A DNA stretch of 64,000 nt, from the NCBI GenBank assembly GCA_014208095.1, contig JACHMT010000003.1, positions 620,001 to 684,000 of the forward strand, in the 5' to 3' direction. The notes under the pieces were generated by a model. The model was not told the DNA's origin. It saw only the letters and a program-made list of their open reading frames with translations, and did not search any database. The translations under genes and the position numbers were made by a program. The stretch comes from Actinospineispora eucalypti (GTDB taxonomy: Bacteria > Actinomycetota > Actinomycetes > Mycobacteriales > Pseudonocardiaceae). Numbering within the stretch: the first letter of the stretch is position 1; every line of letters begins with the position of its first letter. Below are positions 42,729-51,081 of this stretch, piece after piece.

Positions 42729-45402
42729 CCGGTCCTCCCAGCAGCATCGGGTCGGTCCACGCCCGCTCCACGAACGCCACGCATGCCGCGCGGTCCCGTT
42801 CTGTGAGCGTGATCTGCCAGCCCGCCGGCACCGGATGGGCAGCGGGCCACAAGCAGTACTGGCCGGCGTCGTTGCGCAGCACGTGACACGGACCGTCGAG
42901 CGGGTCGGGCCGGCGACCCGGGTCCTCGGCGAGAGCGATGGGGGAGTGGTCCCCCAGCAGCTCGGCCAGCACCGGGGCGATCACGGCCAGCGCCGGCGGG
43001 TCGAGCAGCCGGTGGTGACTTGCCGGCAGCGACACGACGCGGGGCGGTTCGCCCAGGTACGGCCGCCAGGAATCCGGGTCCGGTTGTTCACCCGGGTGTT
43101 GCGCGGTGAACAAGGTCATCGACCCGTCGAGCACCCCGGGCAGGTGCTCGCGCTGCATCCGCACGTTCGCGCGCAGCACGTCCACCAACCGGTCCGGCCA
43201 CGGCACGTCGGCGCCCAGCGAGTTCGCCAGCAGCAGCCGCGCGGTCGCCTCGTCCAGCTCGGCCGCCGGTTCGGCTGAACCAGTGGCGGCGAGGGTGCCG
43301 CCGTGGCCGGGATAAGCGTCCATTGCGGCCAGCATCGCGACCTGTTGGCCGGCGGCGCGTAAGGCGACCGCGACGGCGTGCGCGAGTACGCCGCCGAAGG
43401 ACCAGCCGAGCAGGTGGTACGGCCCTCGAGGCTGGGTGCGGCGGATCAGTTCTACGCAGTGCTCGGCCAGTTCGGTCATGTCCTCAAGCGGCGGCTGGTC
43501 GGCCCGCAGCCCGGGGGACTGCAGTGCATACACCGGGTGTACAGGCGAGATCACGCCGAGCAGCCGGCCGTACGACCAGCCCAGACCTGCCGCGGGGGGC
43601 AGGCAGAACACCGGCGGTCCGTCACCCCGGGGCCGTAATGCCAGGAGGTCCTCAGCGCCGCCCGACCCGGTCCGGTCCAACCGCGCGGCCAGCTCGCGCG
43701 GGGTCGGCGCCGCCGCCAGGTCCGGCAGGGTCAGCCGCACTCCGAACACCTTGCGCACCCTGGCCAGCAGCAGCGTCCCGGTCAGCGAGTTGCCACCCAG
43801 GTCGAAGAAGTCTTCGTCCGGCCCGCAGGCCCGCGCGCCGAGATCGAGCGTGTCGGCGAACAGGTCGCACAACAGCCGCGGCGCGCCGCCTTCCGGCGCG
43901 GCCGGGAAGCGGGTCGGGGCGCGCAACGCGGCCAGGTCCAGCTTGCCGTTCGCGTTGAGCGGCAACCGATCCAGCGTGATCACCAGTGCCGGCACCATGG
44001 CCTCGGGTAATCGTGTCCGGGCCCAGGCCCGCAGCGTCCCGGCCACCGCCGCTCCGGGCTCGGCCGGCACCACGTACGCCTCGAGCCGGTGCACCCCGTG
44101 CGCGCCCGGCCGGGCGATCGCCCGCACGTCCCGCACGGCAGGGTGCTCGCCGAGCACCGCGGCCACCTCACCGAGGTCCACCCGGTGACCACGGATCTTC
44201 ACCTGCTCGTCGTCCCGCCCGGCGAACCACAGCACGCCGTCCTCGTCCACGCGCGCCAGGTCGCCGGTCCGGTACATCCGTGAACCGGGTTTCCCGCGTG
44301 GATCGGCGAGGAACCGCACGGCGGTCAGCCCCGGCCGGCCCAGGTAACCGCGGGCCACTCCCGGGCCACCCACCCACAGCTCGCCGACCTCACCCGGCGG
44401 CACCGGGCACAACCGGTGATCCAGCACCTCCGCGCTGGTACCGGCCAGAGGCCGGCCGATCGGTGGCACCCCACCGGTGAGCGGATCGCTCATCGTGGCG
44501 CACACCGTGGTCTCGGTCGGCCCGTACGCGTTGACCATTCGCCGGCCGCCGGCCCACTGGTCCACCAACCCAGGTGGGCATGCCTCACCGGCCACGATCA
44601 GGGTGGTCACCGACGGCAGGTCGCCGGGGTCCAGCGTGGCCAGCGCGCTCGGCGTGATGGTCAAGTGGGTGACGGCGCGCCGCGCCACGGTCGCAGCCAG
44701 CGGGGCACCGGGCACCAGCTCGGCCGCCGTGGCCAACTCCAATCGGGCGCCCGCACACAATGCCATGGCAATCTCAGAAAACGCCGCATCGAACCCGGTC
44801 GATGCGCACTGCAACACCCGGCTAGCCAGCCGAACGGCAAAATGTTCGATTTGCTGTCCGACCATATTCATTACACCGCAGTGCGTAATTAGTACACTTT
44901 TAGGCTTGCCGGAGGAGCCGGACGTGAAGATCGCATAGGCCGCATCACCCGCTCGTGGCGCACCCGTTCGGTGGCTGCCGATGTGCCGGCTCGGAGTGTC
45001 CTCGGCCAGCTCGTCCGGGCCGAACGTGAGTACCCGGTGCCCCTCGAGCAGTCCGCCGTTCAGCTCACTATCGGTGATGACCAGGGCCGGGGCCGCGTCG
45101 CCGAGCATGAACGCCAGCCGCTCCGGAGGATGCGTCGGATCCAGCGGCAGATACGCGCCACCCGCTTTGGCCACTGCATACAATGCGACGACCAGCGCGC
45201 TGGTGCGCTCCATCAGCAGTGCCACCAGTCGCTCGGGACGGACGCCCAGCGTGATCAGTCGCTCGGCCAGTCGTTCGCTCAGTGCGTCCAGTCGCGCGTA
45301 GTTCAGCGTCGGCCCAGCCCCGCTGACCGCCACGGCCTCCGGCCGACGGCGCGCCAAGGTCGCGACCACGTCATGCCAGAGCGGCTCGGCTGTCTGCTCC
45401 AT
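42715..45402 (-). CDS. Single-module synthetase A-T-TE-MbtH, predicted tyrosine-activating
   Basis: The 895-residue product starts at ATG 45402, preceded by TCGGGAC; an in-frame TTG at 45441 is less likely. The A domain (about 10-500) has FTSGSSGKPK, NAYGPTETT, YRTGDL, GRDDEQVKIRGHR and Lys487 in NANGKLDL. The ten specificity positions, mapped by eye on GrsA, read D-A-S-T-I-A-A-V-C-K, one step from the known tyrosine code DASTVAAVCK. The T domain serine is Ser539 (LGGNSL). The TE domain has Ser668 (GWSFGG) and His796/797. A complete MbtH-like domain is fused at 835-893 (GQYCLWP, VPAGW, WTDP), which is unusual. There is no condensation domain, so it probably loads, presents and releases one modified tyrosine. 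Confidence 0.9.
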   Translation of the reverse strand: MEQTAEPLWHDVVATLARRRPEAVAVSGAGPTLNYARLDALSERLAERLITLGVRPERLVALLMERTSALVVALYAVAKAGGAYLPLDPTHPPERLAFMLGDAAPALVITDSELNGGLLEGHRVLTFGPDELAEDTPSRHIGSHRTGAPRAGDAAYAIFTSGSSGKPKSVLITHCGVMNMVGQQIEHFAVRLASRVLQCASTGFDAAFSEIAMALCAGARLELATAAELVPGAPLAATVARRAVTHLTITPSALATLDPGDLPSVTTLIVAGEACPPGLVDQWAGGRRMVNAYGPTETTVCATMSDPLTGGVPPIGRPLAGTSAEVLDHRLCPVPPGEVGELWVGGPGVARGYLGRPGLTAVRFLADPRGKPGSRMYRTGDLARVDEDGVLWFAGRDDEQVKIRGHRVDLGEVAAVLGEHPAVRDVRAIARPGAHGVHRLEAYVVPAEPGAAVAGTLRAWARTRLPEAMVPALVITLDRLPLNANGKLDLAALRAPTRFPAAPEGGAPRLLCDLFADTLDLGARACGPDEDFFDLGGNSLTGTLLLARVRKVFGVRLTLPDLAAAPTPRELAARLDRTGSGGAEDLLALRPRGDGPPVFCLPPAAGLGWSYGRLLGVISPVHPVYALQSPGLRADQPPLEDMTELAEHCVELIRRTQPRGPYHLLGWSFGGVLAHAVAVALRAAGQQVAMLAAMDAYPGHGGTLAATGSAEPAAELDEATARLLLANSLGADVPWPDRLVDVLRANVRMQREHLPGVLDGSMTLFTAQHPGEQPDPDSWRPYLGEPPRVVSLPASHHRLLDPPALAVIAPVLAELLGDHSPIALAEDPGRRPDPLDGPCHVLRNDAGQYCLWPAAHPVPAGWQITLTERDRAACVAFVERAWTDPMLLGGPDDRV

Positions 45403-45584
45403 GTGGTGCGTCCCGATTCCCCGACAGACTGTAGAGATCAACGCTATATAGGCTACTTAGTACAAATTAAGGGGTCGAGGATTCGGTGCAGTTTTCATGC
45501 GTCCGATACACTGAAGATTAATGTCAAGTGACTTACTTAAGCTATATCAAGGGTTTCTGATGTTTAATGTTCAGTTACTTTCAG
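45403..45584. promoter_or_regulatory. AT-rich promoter of the synthetase operon
   Basis: The stretch between the synthetase start and the terpene cyclase stop is strikingly AT-rich. It contains GCTATATA (45443-45450), AGGCTACTT (45450-45458) and a second CTTAAGCTATATC near 45536. It most likely drives the leftward synthetase operon. No terminator-like hairpin for the terpene operon was obvious. Confidence 0.5.
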
Positions 45585-46679
45585 TCACCGGGGTGCCAGA
45601 GACTCGTTCCACCACCAGGCGATGGTGGGGAAGGGCAGGGGAGTGGGGTTGTCGTCGGTCGGTGCGGCCGTCCGGTCGGTGGCGAACTCGGCGTGTGGCA
45701 TCGCGGCCGCGGGTTGGTCCAGCGGGTTGGTGTAGCGGGTGCTCAGCGCGGAGGTTTCGATGTTGGACGCGATCCAGCGGCTGAGGCTGAGTACGTAGCG
45801 GCGCTGGGCCTCGGTCAGCGAGTCGCCGGTGTGCCGGAGCACCCGAAGGTAGCGGCCCAGCGCGCGGTCGCGCATGGCCATCGCGACCGGGACCGCCCGC
45901 TGCTTGTCGTAGCCGTGTTCGGCGGCGAGCACGGTGACCAGGTTGATCGCCGGATCTTCGGTGAGGGTCTCCTTGTAGTCGGAGAACAGGTCGTTGTCCC
46001 AGGCCACGATGGTGTGCGCCATGTCGGTGAGGGCGCGCACCGGCGGGTGGCTCAGCTCGGCGTCGGTAAGTTGGTAGCCGCCGACGACGTCGGACAGCGT
46101 GGTGTAGAGCTGCACGCCGCCGCCGGCGGTGCGCATGGTGAGGTAGTCGGCCAGGCTGGGCTGGATGCGCCGGCGGGCACAGGAGTTCTTCCAGGCGGCG
46201 GCGAGCAGGTACTCGCGGAAGGCGCCGGTCCAGCGGGCGAGCTGCGCCGGGGTGGCGATGGCGGCCACCCGTCGGCGCAGGTCGAACAGCGAGCCGATCC
46301 ACGGGTCGCTCGGCAGCAGGTCCGGGTCGCCGGTCTCCAGCATGCGGACCAGCTTCACGCTGAGCGCGAGCAGGCCGCCGGCCTGCTCGGTGCAGGTGTC
46401 GCGAACATAGGAGTCGTCGCCGTCGATCTGCGAGTCGTCGAAGGTCGTCCAGTGCACCAGGTCGGCCATCAGCTGTACCCGGTCCGGGTCGTCGTCGGGA
46501 TAGCAGTAGGCGACCAGCTCGGTGAACAGCCAGTCGCGCAGCGCCCGCCGGCGCTCCTCGCCCGGGAAGAAGCCGAAGCCCTGGAACCAGTCCAGGGAGC
46601 CCTTGGCGATCAGCTCCAGCTCCGGGTGCATGATCAGCGGCAGCGGGCAGTAGAAGGCCGGCACCTCGAGGGGGAGCAT
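45585..46679 (-). CDS. Class I terpene cyclase
   Basis: The 364-residue product, starting at ATG 46679 behind AAGGGAA, has the size of bacterial sesquiterpene cyclases. The Asp-rich metal motif is DDSQID (81-86). The NSE triad reads NDLFSDYKE (229-237). The WxxSxxxE-type C-terminal region and the N-terminal FYCPLPLIMHP are typical of the family. These enzymes ionise farnesyl (or geranylgeranyl) diphosphate and cyclise it in the cytosol. The skeleton cannot be predicted. It lies 12 bp downstream of a P450 gene in the same operon, so the hydrocarbon is probably oxidised by that enzyme. Confidence 0.9.
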   Translation of the reverse strand: MLPLEVPAFYCPLPLIMHPELELIAKGSLDWFQGFGFFPGEERRRALRDWLFTELVAYCYPDDDPDRVQLMADLVHWTTFDDSQIDGDDSYVRDTCTEQAGGLLALSVKLVRMLETGDPDLLPSDPWIGSLFDLRRRVAAIATPAQLARWTGAFREYLLAAAWKNSCARRRIQPSLADYLTMRTAGGGVQLYTTLSDVVGGYQLTDAELSHPPVRALTDMAHTIVAWDNDLFSDYKETLTEDPAINLVTVLAAEHGYDKQRAVPVAMAMRDRALGRYLRVLRHTGDSLTEAQRRYVLSLSRWIASNIETSALSTRYTNPLDQPAAAMPHAEFATDRTAAPTDDNPTPLPFPTIAWWWNESLAPR

Positions 46680-46691
46680 GATCCGTTCCCT

Positions 46692-47999
46692 TCAGACCGT
46701 CGGTTCGGTGGCGCGCATGAGCAGTCCGCGCGGGCGCAGCGACAGCCCGGCCGCCGGCCGCGCCCGGGCCACCGGTTCCAGCCGCCAGCGAGCGCCGATG
46801 GCGGCCAGGGTCATGGTCGCCTGGGCCAGCGCGAACTGGTCGCCGATGCACTTGCGGGCACCGAGGCCGAACGGCAGCGCGGTGTGCGTCGAAGTGTCCC
46901 GCCACCGATCCGGGTCGAACCGGTCCGGCCGCGCGAAGCCGGTGCGGTGGATCAGATACGGGCTGCACACCACGGTGGTGCCGGCCGGCAGCCGATGGCC
47001 GGCCAGCTCGGTGTCCTCGGCCAGGCTCCGAGTGACCAGCCAGACCGGCGGGTACAGCCGCAGCGCCTCGGCGACCACCCACCCGGTGAACCGCAGGCCG
47101 TCCAGGTGGGAGTGGCCGACCGGTTGGCCGGCCAGCACGGCGGCGGACTCGGCGTGCCACCGCCGCCGTGCCCGGTCGTCGCCGGCAAGTAGGAACAGTG
47201 CCCAGGCGACGGCGTTCGCGGTGGTTTCCGAGGCGGCGAAGAAGAAGGTCATCACCTGGTCGCTGATCTCGGCGTCGGTGATCCCGGGGGTGTTCAGCAG
47301 GGCGTCGAGCAATACCCCGGCACCCTCGGCGCCGTTCGCCCGGTGTTCGGCGACGATCGCGCCGAGCCGGTGGCGCAGCCGCTCGCGGGCCCGGCGGTAG
47401 CGGCCATTCCCGGTGAACCCGCGCAGCGGGGGCGGGGTGAGCACCGCTCGGGAGGCCCCGGTCAGCACGGTGGTCAGGTCGTCGGTCGCCGCCCGGGTCT
47501 CCTCGGCGGACAGGTCGGCGGACAACAGGGTGCGCACCGCGATCGTCGTGCTCAGCGTCAGCATCCGCGCCGGGACGTCGATCACCTCCCCGGGGCGCCA
47601 CCGGGACACCTCGGCGTGGATCTCGGCGGCGATGACCTCGCCGTAGCCGGCCAGCCGGTCGGTGCGGAACGCGGGTTGCAGCATGCGCCTCTGCCGCCGG
47701 TGCCGCGCATGCGGGCAGGTGGTGAGGCCGTCGCCGGCGATCTCCCGGCCCTGCTCGTAGAGCACGCCGCCCTTGTCGAAGACGCGGTCGTTGCGCATGA
47801 CCTGCCTGGTCAGCTCGGCGTCGCACACCACCACCGCGCGCAGCGGGCCGACGCGCACCCGCACCAGGTCTCCGATGCGCGGCAAGCCGCGGAGGAAGGC
47901 CAGCGGATCCCGCAGCAGTGGCACGGCGTGGCCCAGCACCGGCAGCGCTCCCGGGACGGTCGGTAACCCAGCCAACCCGCCACCCCCACCCCGGAACAC
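46692..47999 (-). CDS. Cytochrome P450, pentalenene-oxygenase-like
   Basis: The product is about 435 residues if it starts at GTG 47999; the start is uncertain and no strong ribosome site was seen. The N-terminal PGALPVLGHAVPLLRDPLAF is typical of the pentalenene oxygenase (PtlI) group. The I-helix reads MTFFFAASETTANAV, the K-helix ExxR is EALRLYPP, and the heme loop is FGLGARKCIGDQ with the Cys thiolate ligand. There is no membrane anchor. Ferredoxin partners are not encoded nearby. It precedes the terpene cyclase by 12 bp, so it probably oxidises the cyclase product. Confidence 0.88.
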   Translation of the reverse strand: MFRGGGGGLAGLPTVPGALPVLGHAVPLLRDPLAFLRGLPRIGDLVRVRVGPLRAVVVCDAELTRQVMRNDRVFDKGGVLYEQGREIAGDGLTTCPHARHRRQRRMLQPAFRTDRLAGYGEVIAAEIHAEVSRWRPGEVIDVPARMLTLSTTIAVRTLLSADLSAEETRAATDDLTTVLTGASRAVLTPPPLRGFTGNGRYRRARERLRHRLGAIVAEHRANGAEGAGVLLDALLNTPGITDAEISDQVMTFFFAASETTANAVAWALFLLAGDDRARRRWHAESAAVLAGQPVGHSHLDGLRFTGWVVAEALRLYPPVWLVTRSLAEDTELAGHRLPAGTTVVCSPYLIHRTGFARPDRFDPDRWRDTSTHTALPFGLGARKCIGDQFALAQATMTLAAIGARWRLEPVARARPAAGLSLRPRGLLMRATEPTV

Positions 48000-48124
48000 C
48001 AGCCCAAGGGAGATCTTCCTGGCCTGGTTGACGGAGCACAATCCCGATAGCGAATCGATCGCGTGCCCGGGCGGTGTGCTGAAACCGCCGACTCGGTGCG
48101 CTGTGAGTGCCGACTCGCGGGGAG

Positions 48125-49339
48125 CTATTGGAAGCGGAGGGCTTCGATGGGGCGTAGGCGGGCGGCGCGCTGGGCCGGGTAGTCGCCGGCGATCAGGCCG
48201 ATGGCCAGGCTGACCGCGAACGCCACCGCGATCGCGGCGGGGGAGAGTTCGGGGGCGCCGAAGTCGGGGGCGACCGCCGGGATGATCTGTGCGCCGGCCA
48301 GGGTGATGCCGGTGCCGAACAGGATGCCCATTACGCCGCCGAGCCCGGCCAGCACCGTCGACTCGATCAGGAACTGCTTCATGATGGCGCTGCGCCGGGC
48401 GCCGATGGCCTTGCGGATGCCGATCTCCCGGGTCCGCTCGGTGACCGAGACCAGCATGATATTGGCCACCCCGATGCCGCCGACCAGCAGAGATATCGCG
48501 GCCACCGCGACCACGAACCAGTTCAGGTAGCCGAGGAACTTGTTCGTCTCCTCCAGTTGGCTCTGCAGCGCGGTGACCGTGACGTCCCGCTTGCTCATGT
48601 CCTTGATGTTGTGCCGCTCGGCCATGATCTGGTTGATCTGGTCCACCGCCGGGTTCACCCGGGTCACCCCGCTGGCCTTGGCCAGCATGGTGGTGATGGT
48701 GTCCGAGCCGCCGAGCAGATAGGCCCGCGCGGTGCCCAGCGGCATCAGCGCGGAGTCGTCCACGCTGCCCTGGGACTTGAGGATGCCGATCACCTTGAAG
48801 TCGTTGCGCTGGATGCGGATCTGCGAGCCCATCGCCTTGTCCGGGTCGCCGCCGTACAGGTTGGTGACCAGCTCCGGCCCGAGCACCACCACCCGGGCCC
48901 GGGACTTCGCCTGCTCGGAGGTGAACATCTGGCCGCGCACCAGCTCGCGGTTGCTCACCTTGAGGTAGTCGGGGGTGGAGCCGACGACCTGGCCCTGCAC
49001 CTGCAACCCCGGCCCGGAGTAGACCAGTGCCTTGCCGCTGAGCACCGGGGTGACCGTGGCGATGTCCGGTGCCTTCTCCAGCAGCGCGGTGACGTCGCCT
49101 TCCTTGAGGTCGCGGGGCTTGCCGCCGCCCGGGATCGACCCGGACACCTTGTCCACGGTGATCAGCGTGGCCAGCGCCCCGAAGTTCTTGTTGAACCCGG
49201 TCTTCATGCCGTCGCCCAGCCCGACCAGGACGATGACCGCGGTCACGCCGATGACGATGCCGACGGTGGTCAGCGCCGAGCGAAGCCGGCTGGCGCGCAG
49301 CGCCCGCAGCGCGATGATGGCCGCCTCTCTGATGCTCAT
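48125..49339 (-). CDS. MacB/FtsX-type ABC transporter permease
   Basis: The 404-residue product starts at ATG 49339 behind GGTGGA; an upstream in-frame option at 49381 has no better signal. It shows an N-terminal helix (ALTTVGIVIGVTAVIVLVGLG), a periplasmic MacB core (GKPRDLKEGDVTALL ... GPELVTNLYGG), and three C-terminal helices with the typical VTERTREIGIRKAIGARRS loop. It ends AARLRPIEALRFQ. Such permeases need an ABC ATPase, and none is present in the window. Its place between the terpene operon and the chorismate-lyase-like gene suggests export of a product or envelope-stress efflux. Confidence 0.9.
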   Translation of the reverse strand: MSIREAAIIALRALRASRLRSALTTVGIVIGVTAVIVLVGLGDGMKTGFNKNFGALATLITVDKVSGSIPGGGKPRDLKEGDVTALLEKAPDIATVTPVLSGKALVYSGPGLQVQGQVVGSTPDYLKVSNRELVRGQMFTSEQAKSRARVVVLGPELVTNLYGGDPDKAMGSQIRIQRNDFKVIGILKSQGSVDDSALMPLGTARAYLLGGSDTITTMLAKASGVTRVNPAVDQINQIMAERHNIKDMSKRDVTVTALQSQLEETNKFLGYLNWFVVAVAAISLLVGGIGVANIMLVSVTERTREIGIRKAIGARRSAIMKQFLIESTVLAGLGGVMGILFGTGITLAGAQIIPAVAPDFGAPELSPAAIAVAFAVSLAIGLIAGDYPAQRAARLRPIEALRFQ

Positions 49340-49446
49340 GGGTCCACCATCGGCGGCCTTGGCCGGGGATGCGCACCGCATTACTACCTCGGCGGCCGAC
49401 TCCGCTCGAAAAGACCGGGCGGGTGATTCCTAAGGATGACGGGTGG

Positions 49447-50061
49447 TCAGCCGACGGATCCAGGTGCGGCTACACGTTTCGGTTCCGGAATGTGCACGAC
49501 GTGGTTCTGGAGCACTGCCTCGAGGATGTACTCGCGGACCGAGGCGACCGGGATTCCGCCGACGTCCAGCCGGGAATGCACGGAAAGGATTCTGCGGTCG
49601 CCGTCCCCGGTCGGGCCGGAGGCCAGCCGGGCGATGTCCGGCGCGCCGGCGGTGTTCCCGTCGGGCGCCAGACTGGGCGCCCTACCCAGCGCGTCGGCTA
49701 TGCCGACGCAGACCCGCCGCCGGTGCAGCGTGCGCAACGCGTCGCCCAGGCTGGCGCCGTTCCACAGCTGGTCACGGACGTCCGGTTCCAGCGCGGGGGA
49801 GCTGATGAGCACCGACGACTCGGCCTCGGCGACCACCGTTTCGCCCGCGCGCAGCAGCACGTGCCGGCGTTGTATGTGCACGCCGGGCAGCACGTCCAAC
49901 ACCGTCGCGTCGTTCGTATCGGCCAGCGTTGCATTTGCCGCGTAGAGCACTTCGGTGCGGACCGCGCGCCCGGTCCATGCGGTCAGGAAATCCGTCATCG
50001 AGTCGGTGACGCGCACCAAGCGGATGAATCGCTCTAAGTCCGGCCACGACCCGGGGTTCAC
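49447..50061 (-). CDS. Chorismate-lyase-like (DUF98/UbiC superfamily) protein
   Basis: The 204-residue product starts at GTG 50061. It aligns by eye with the mycobacterial Rv2949c type of chorismate pyruvate-lyase: TDFLTAWTGRAVRTEVLYAAN, then VHIQRRHVLLRAGE followed by AEAESSVLI, an LGDALR segment, and DRRILSVHSRLDVGGIPV followed by VREYILE. That enzyme makes 4-hydroxybenzoate plus pyruvate from chorismate. Between these blocks sits an in-frame palindromic element (GRAPSLAPDGNTAG). If active, the enzyme would supply a phenolic building block. Family assignment is moderate, because no alignment was run. Confidence 0.55.
   Translation of the reverse strand: MNPGSWPDLERFIRLVRVTDSMTDFLTAWTGRAVRTEVLYAANATLADTNDATVLDVLPGVHIQRRHVLLRAGETVVAEAESSVLISSPALEPDVRDQLWNGASLGDALRTLHRRRVCVGIADALGRAPSLAPDGNTAGAPDIARLASGPTGDGDRRILSVHSRLDVGGIPVASVREYILEAVLQNHVVHIPEPKRVAAPGSVG
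49644..49690 (-). repeat. In-frame palindromic element, copy 2
   Basis: On the plus strand the inverted repeat is GGGCGCC (49663-49669), 6-nt loop, GGCGCCC (49676-49682), preceded by CGCCGGCGGTGTTCCCGTC. About 46 of 51 bases match the copy at 15.3 kb by eye. Read on the coding strand it encodes GRAPSLAPDGNTAG, in the same frame and orientation as copy 1. Confidence 0.75.
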
Positions 50062-50244
50062 ATTGAGGAACCTAAATGCCTGAGCCGGATCTGTCCAGAA
50101 CTTGTTCTAGTCACCCGGCGGTCAACGGCCATAAAGCGGCCAGAAAGCCGTCAAAGAGTCAATAAAAATAGCATCGTTGTCCATGGTGCGGTAGCCACAT
50201 GTTGTTTCTGTGCAGGCGATCACACGTGATATAGCGGTAATCGT
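50062..50244. other. Intergenic region, AT-rich
   Basis: 183 bp between the chorismate-lyase-like gene and the broken GNAT gene. It contains GAACTTGTTC (50099-50108), a partial palindrome, and an A-rich stretch near 50160. It probably holds the promoter of the chorismate-lyase-like gene. No ORF or clear terminator was seen. Confidence 0.35.
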
Positions 50245-50619
50245 TTACGGGTGCGGTTTGTAGCCTTCGTGTGTCGCGGTGAAGCCCAGGCGCTGGTAGA
50301 AGCGGTGCGCGTCAGCAGGGTCTCGCCAAGCCCTCGCCGCGGGCCGAGCTGGCCACCCGGACGCCTTCCACCTGGGCGCGCAGTGCACCCCGGCGGGACA
50401 GCCCGGGGAGGACGGAGAGTTGCGGCGTGCCGACCACCGCGCCGTCGCGTGCGGCGACCACCAGTGTTTCCGAGGCGTCGGCGTCGATCGCGGCGAAGGC
50501 CGTCCGGTAGGGGGACAGGTCATCGGGGGACTCCCGGCCGGCGCCGATGTCGTCGTCGGCCAGCAGCCCCCCACGATCGCCGGGAGATCCGCCTCGGTGG
50601 CTGGTCGAATCAGCAACAC
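50245..50619 (-). pseudogene. Broken GNAT acetyltransferase gene
   Basis: It begins near GTG 50619 (LLIRPATEADLPAIVG). The reading then shifts at a run of six C (50567-50572) into a frame encoding LLADDDIGAG ... ETLVVAARDGAVVG ... QVEGVRVASSARGEGL. It returns near 50310 to the first frame for ADAHRFYQRLGFTATHEGYKPHP. The segment between the acetyl-CoA loop and the last helix is missing. There is thus one frameshift plus an internal deletion of roughly 50 bp or more. The homopolymer shift could be a sequencing error; the deletion could not. Confidence 0.7.
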
Positions 50620-50656
50620 GTACCTCTGGTTCGGTGGGGGACCCGCAGCGTATCCG

Positions 50657-51076
50657 CTACCACGAGCCGCCGCGGCCGCCACAGTCGTAGGCCTTCCAAC
50701 TCACCAGTGTGACCGGGGCGTAGAGGTACTTGTGCTCGACGCACTGGTTCTTCTCGGCCGCCTTCCGCCAGGTGTCCGCGACCTTCCCCATGTATTTCTT
50801 CACCCCCTTCGCGCAGAAGTCGCGGGCCTTGCCGGGCGGTACCCGCTTGCAGATGAGTGCCGGCGCGGCCTTCGACTCCGCCTTGAGCAGCGGCGCGAAC
50901 GTGCGGACCTCGTCCTTGGTGAACTTCAGATAGACGAACCAGCCGAACTCGACCTTCACCTCCGGCGCGGCGGGCGCCGAGGGCACGGACGCCGCGACCG
51001 GCTGGACCGGGGCGGCGGCGCCAGCCGGCACCACGAGGGCGGCGGCCAGCAATGTGGCGGTCAGTATCCGCATCAT
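50657..51076 (-). CDS. Small secreted cysteine protein
   Basis: The product is about 139 residues, read from ATG 51076 because GTGAGG sits just upstream; ATG 51073 and GTG 51085 are alternatives. It has a signal peptide (MRILTATLLAAALVVPAGAAAP). The mature part is Lys-rich with four Cys (ICKR, FCAKG, QCVEH, DCGG), suggesting two disulfides, and ends in a Gly-rich tail. I do not recognise the family. The upstream gene ends within the ribosome site of this one, so the two are co-translated. Confidence 0.7.
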   Translation of the reverse strand: MMRILTATLLAAALVVPAGAAAPVQPVAASVPSAPAAPEVKVEFGWFVYLKFTKDEVRTFAPLLKAESKAAPALICKRVPPGKARDFCAKGVKKYMGKVADTWRKAAEKNQCVEHKYLYAPVTLVSWKAYDCGGRGGSW

Positions 51077-51081
51077 GATCC

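Noticed and set aside
47810..48007. Small minus-strand ORF starting MGWCSGVGVAGWLGY
   Set aside because: It is a frame shadow of the P450 N-terminus.
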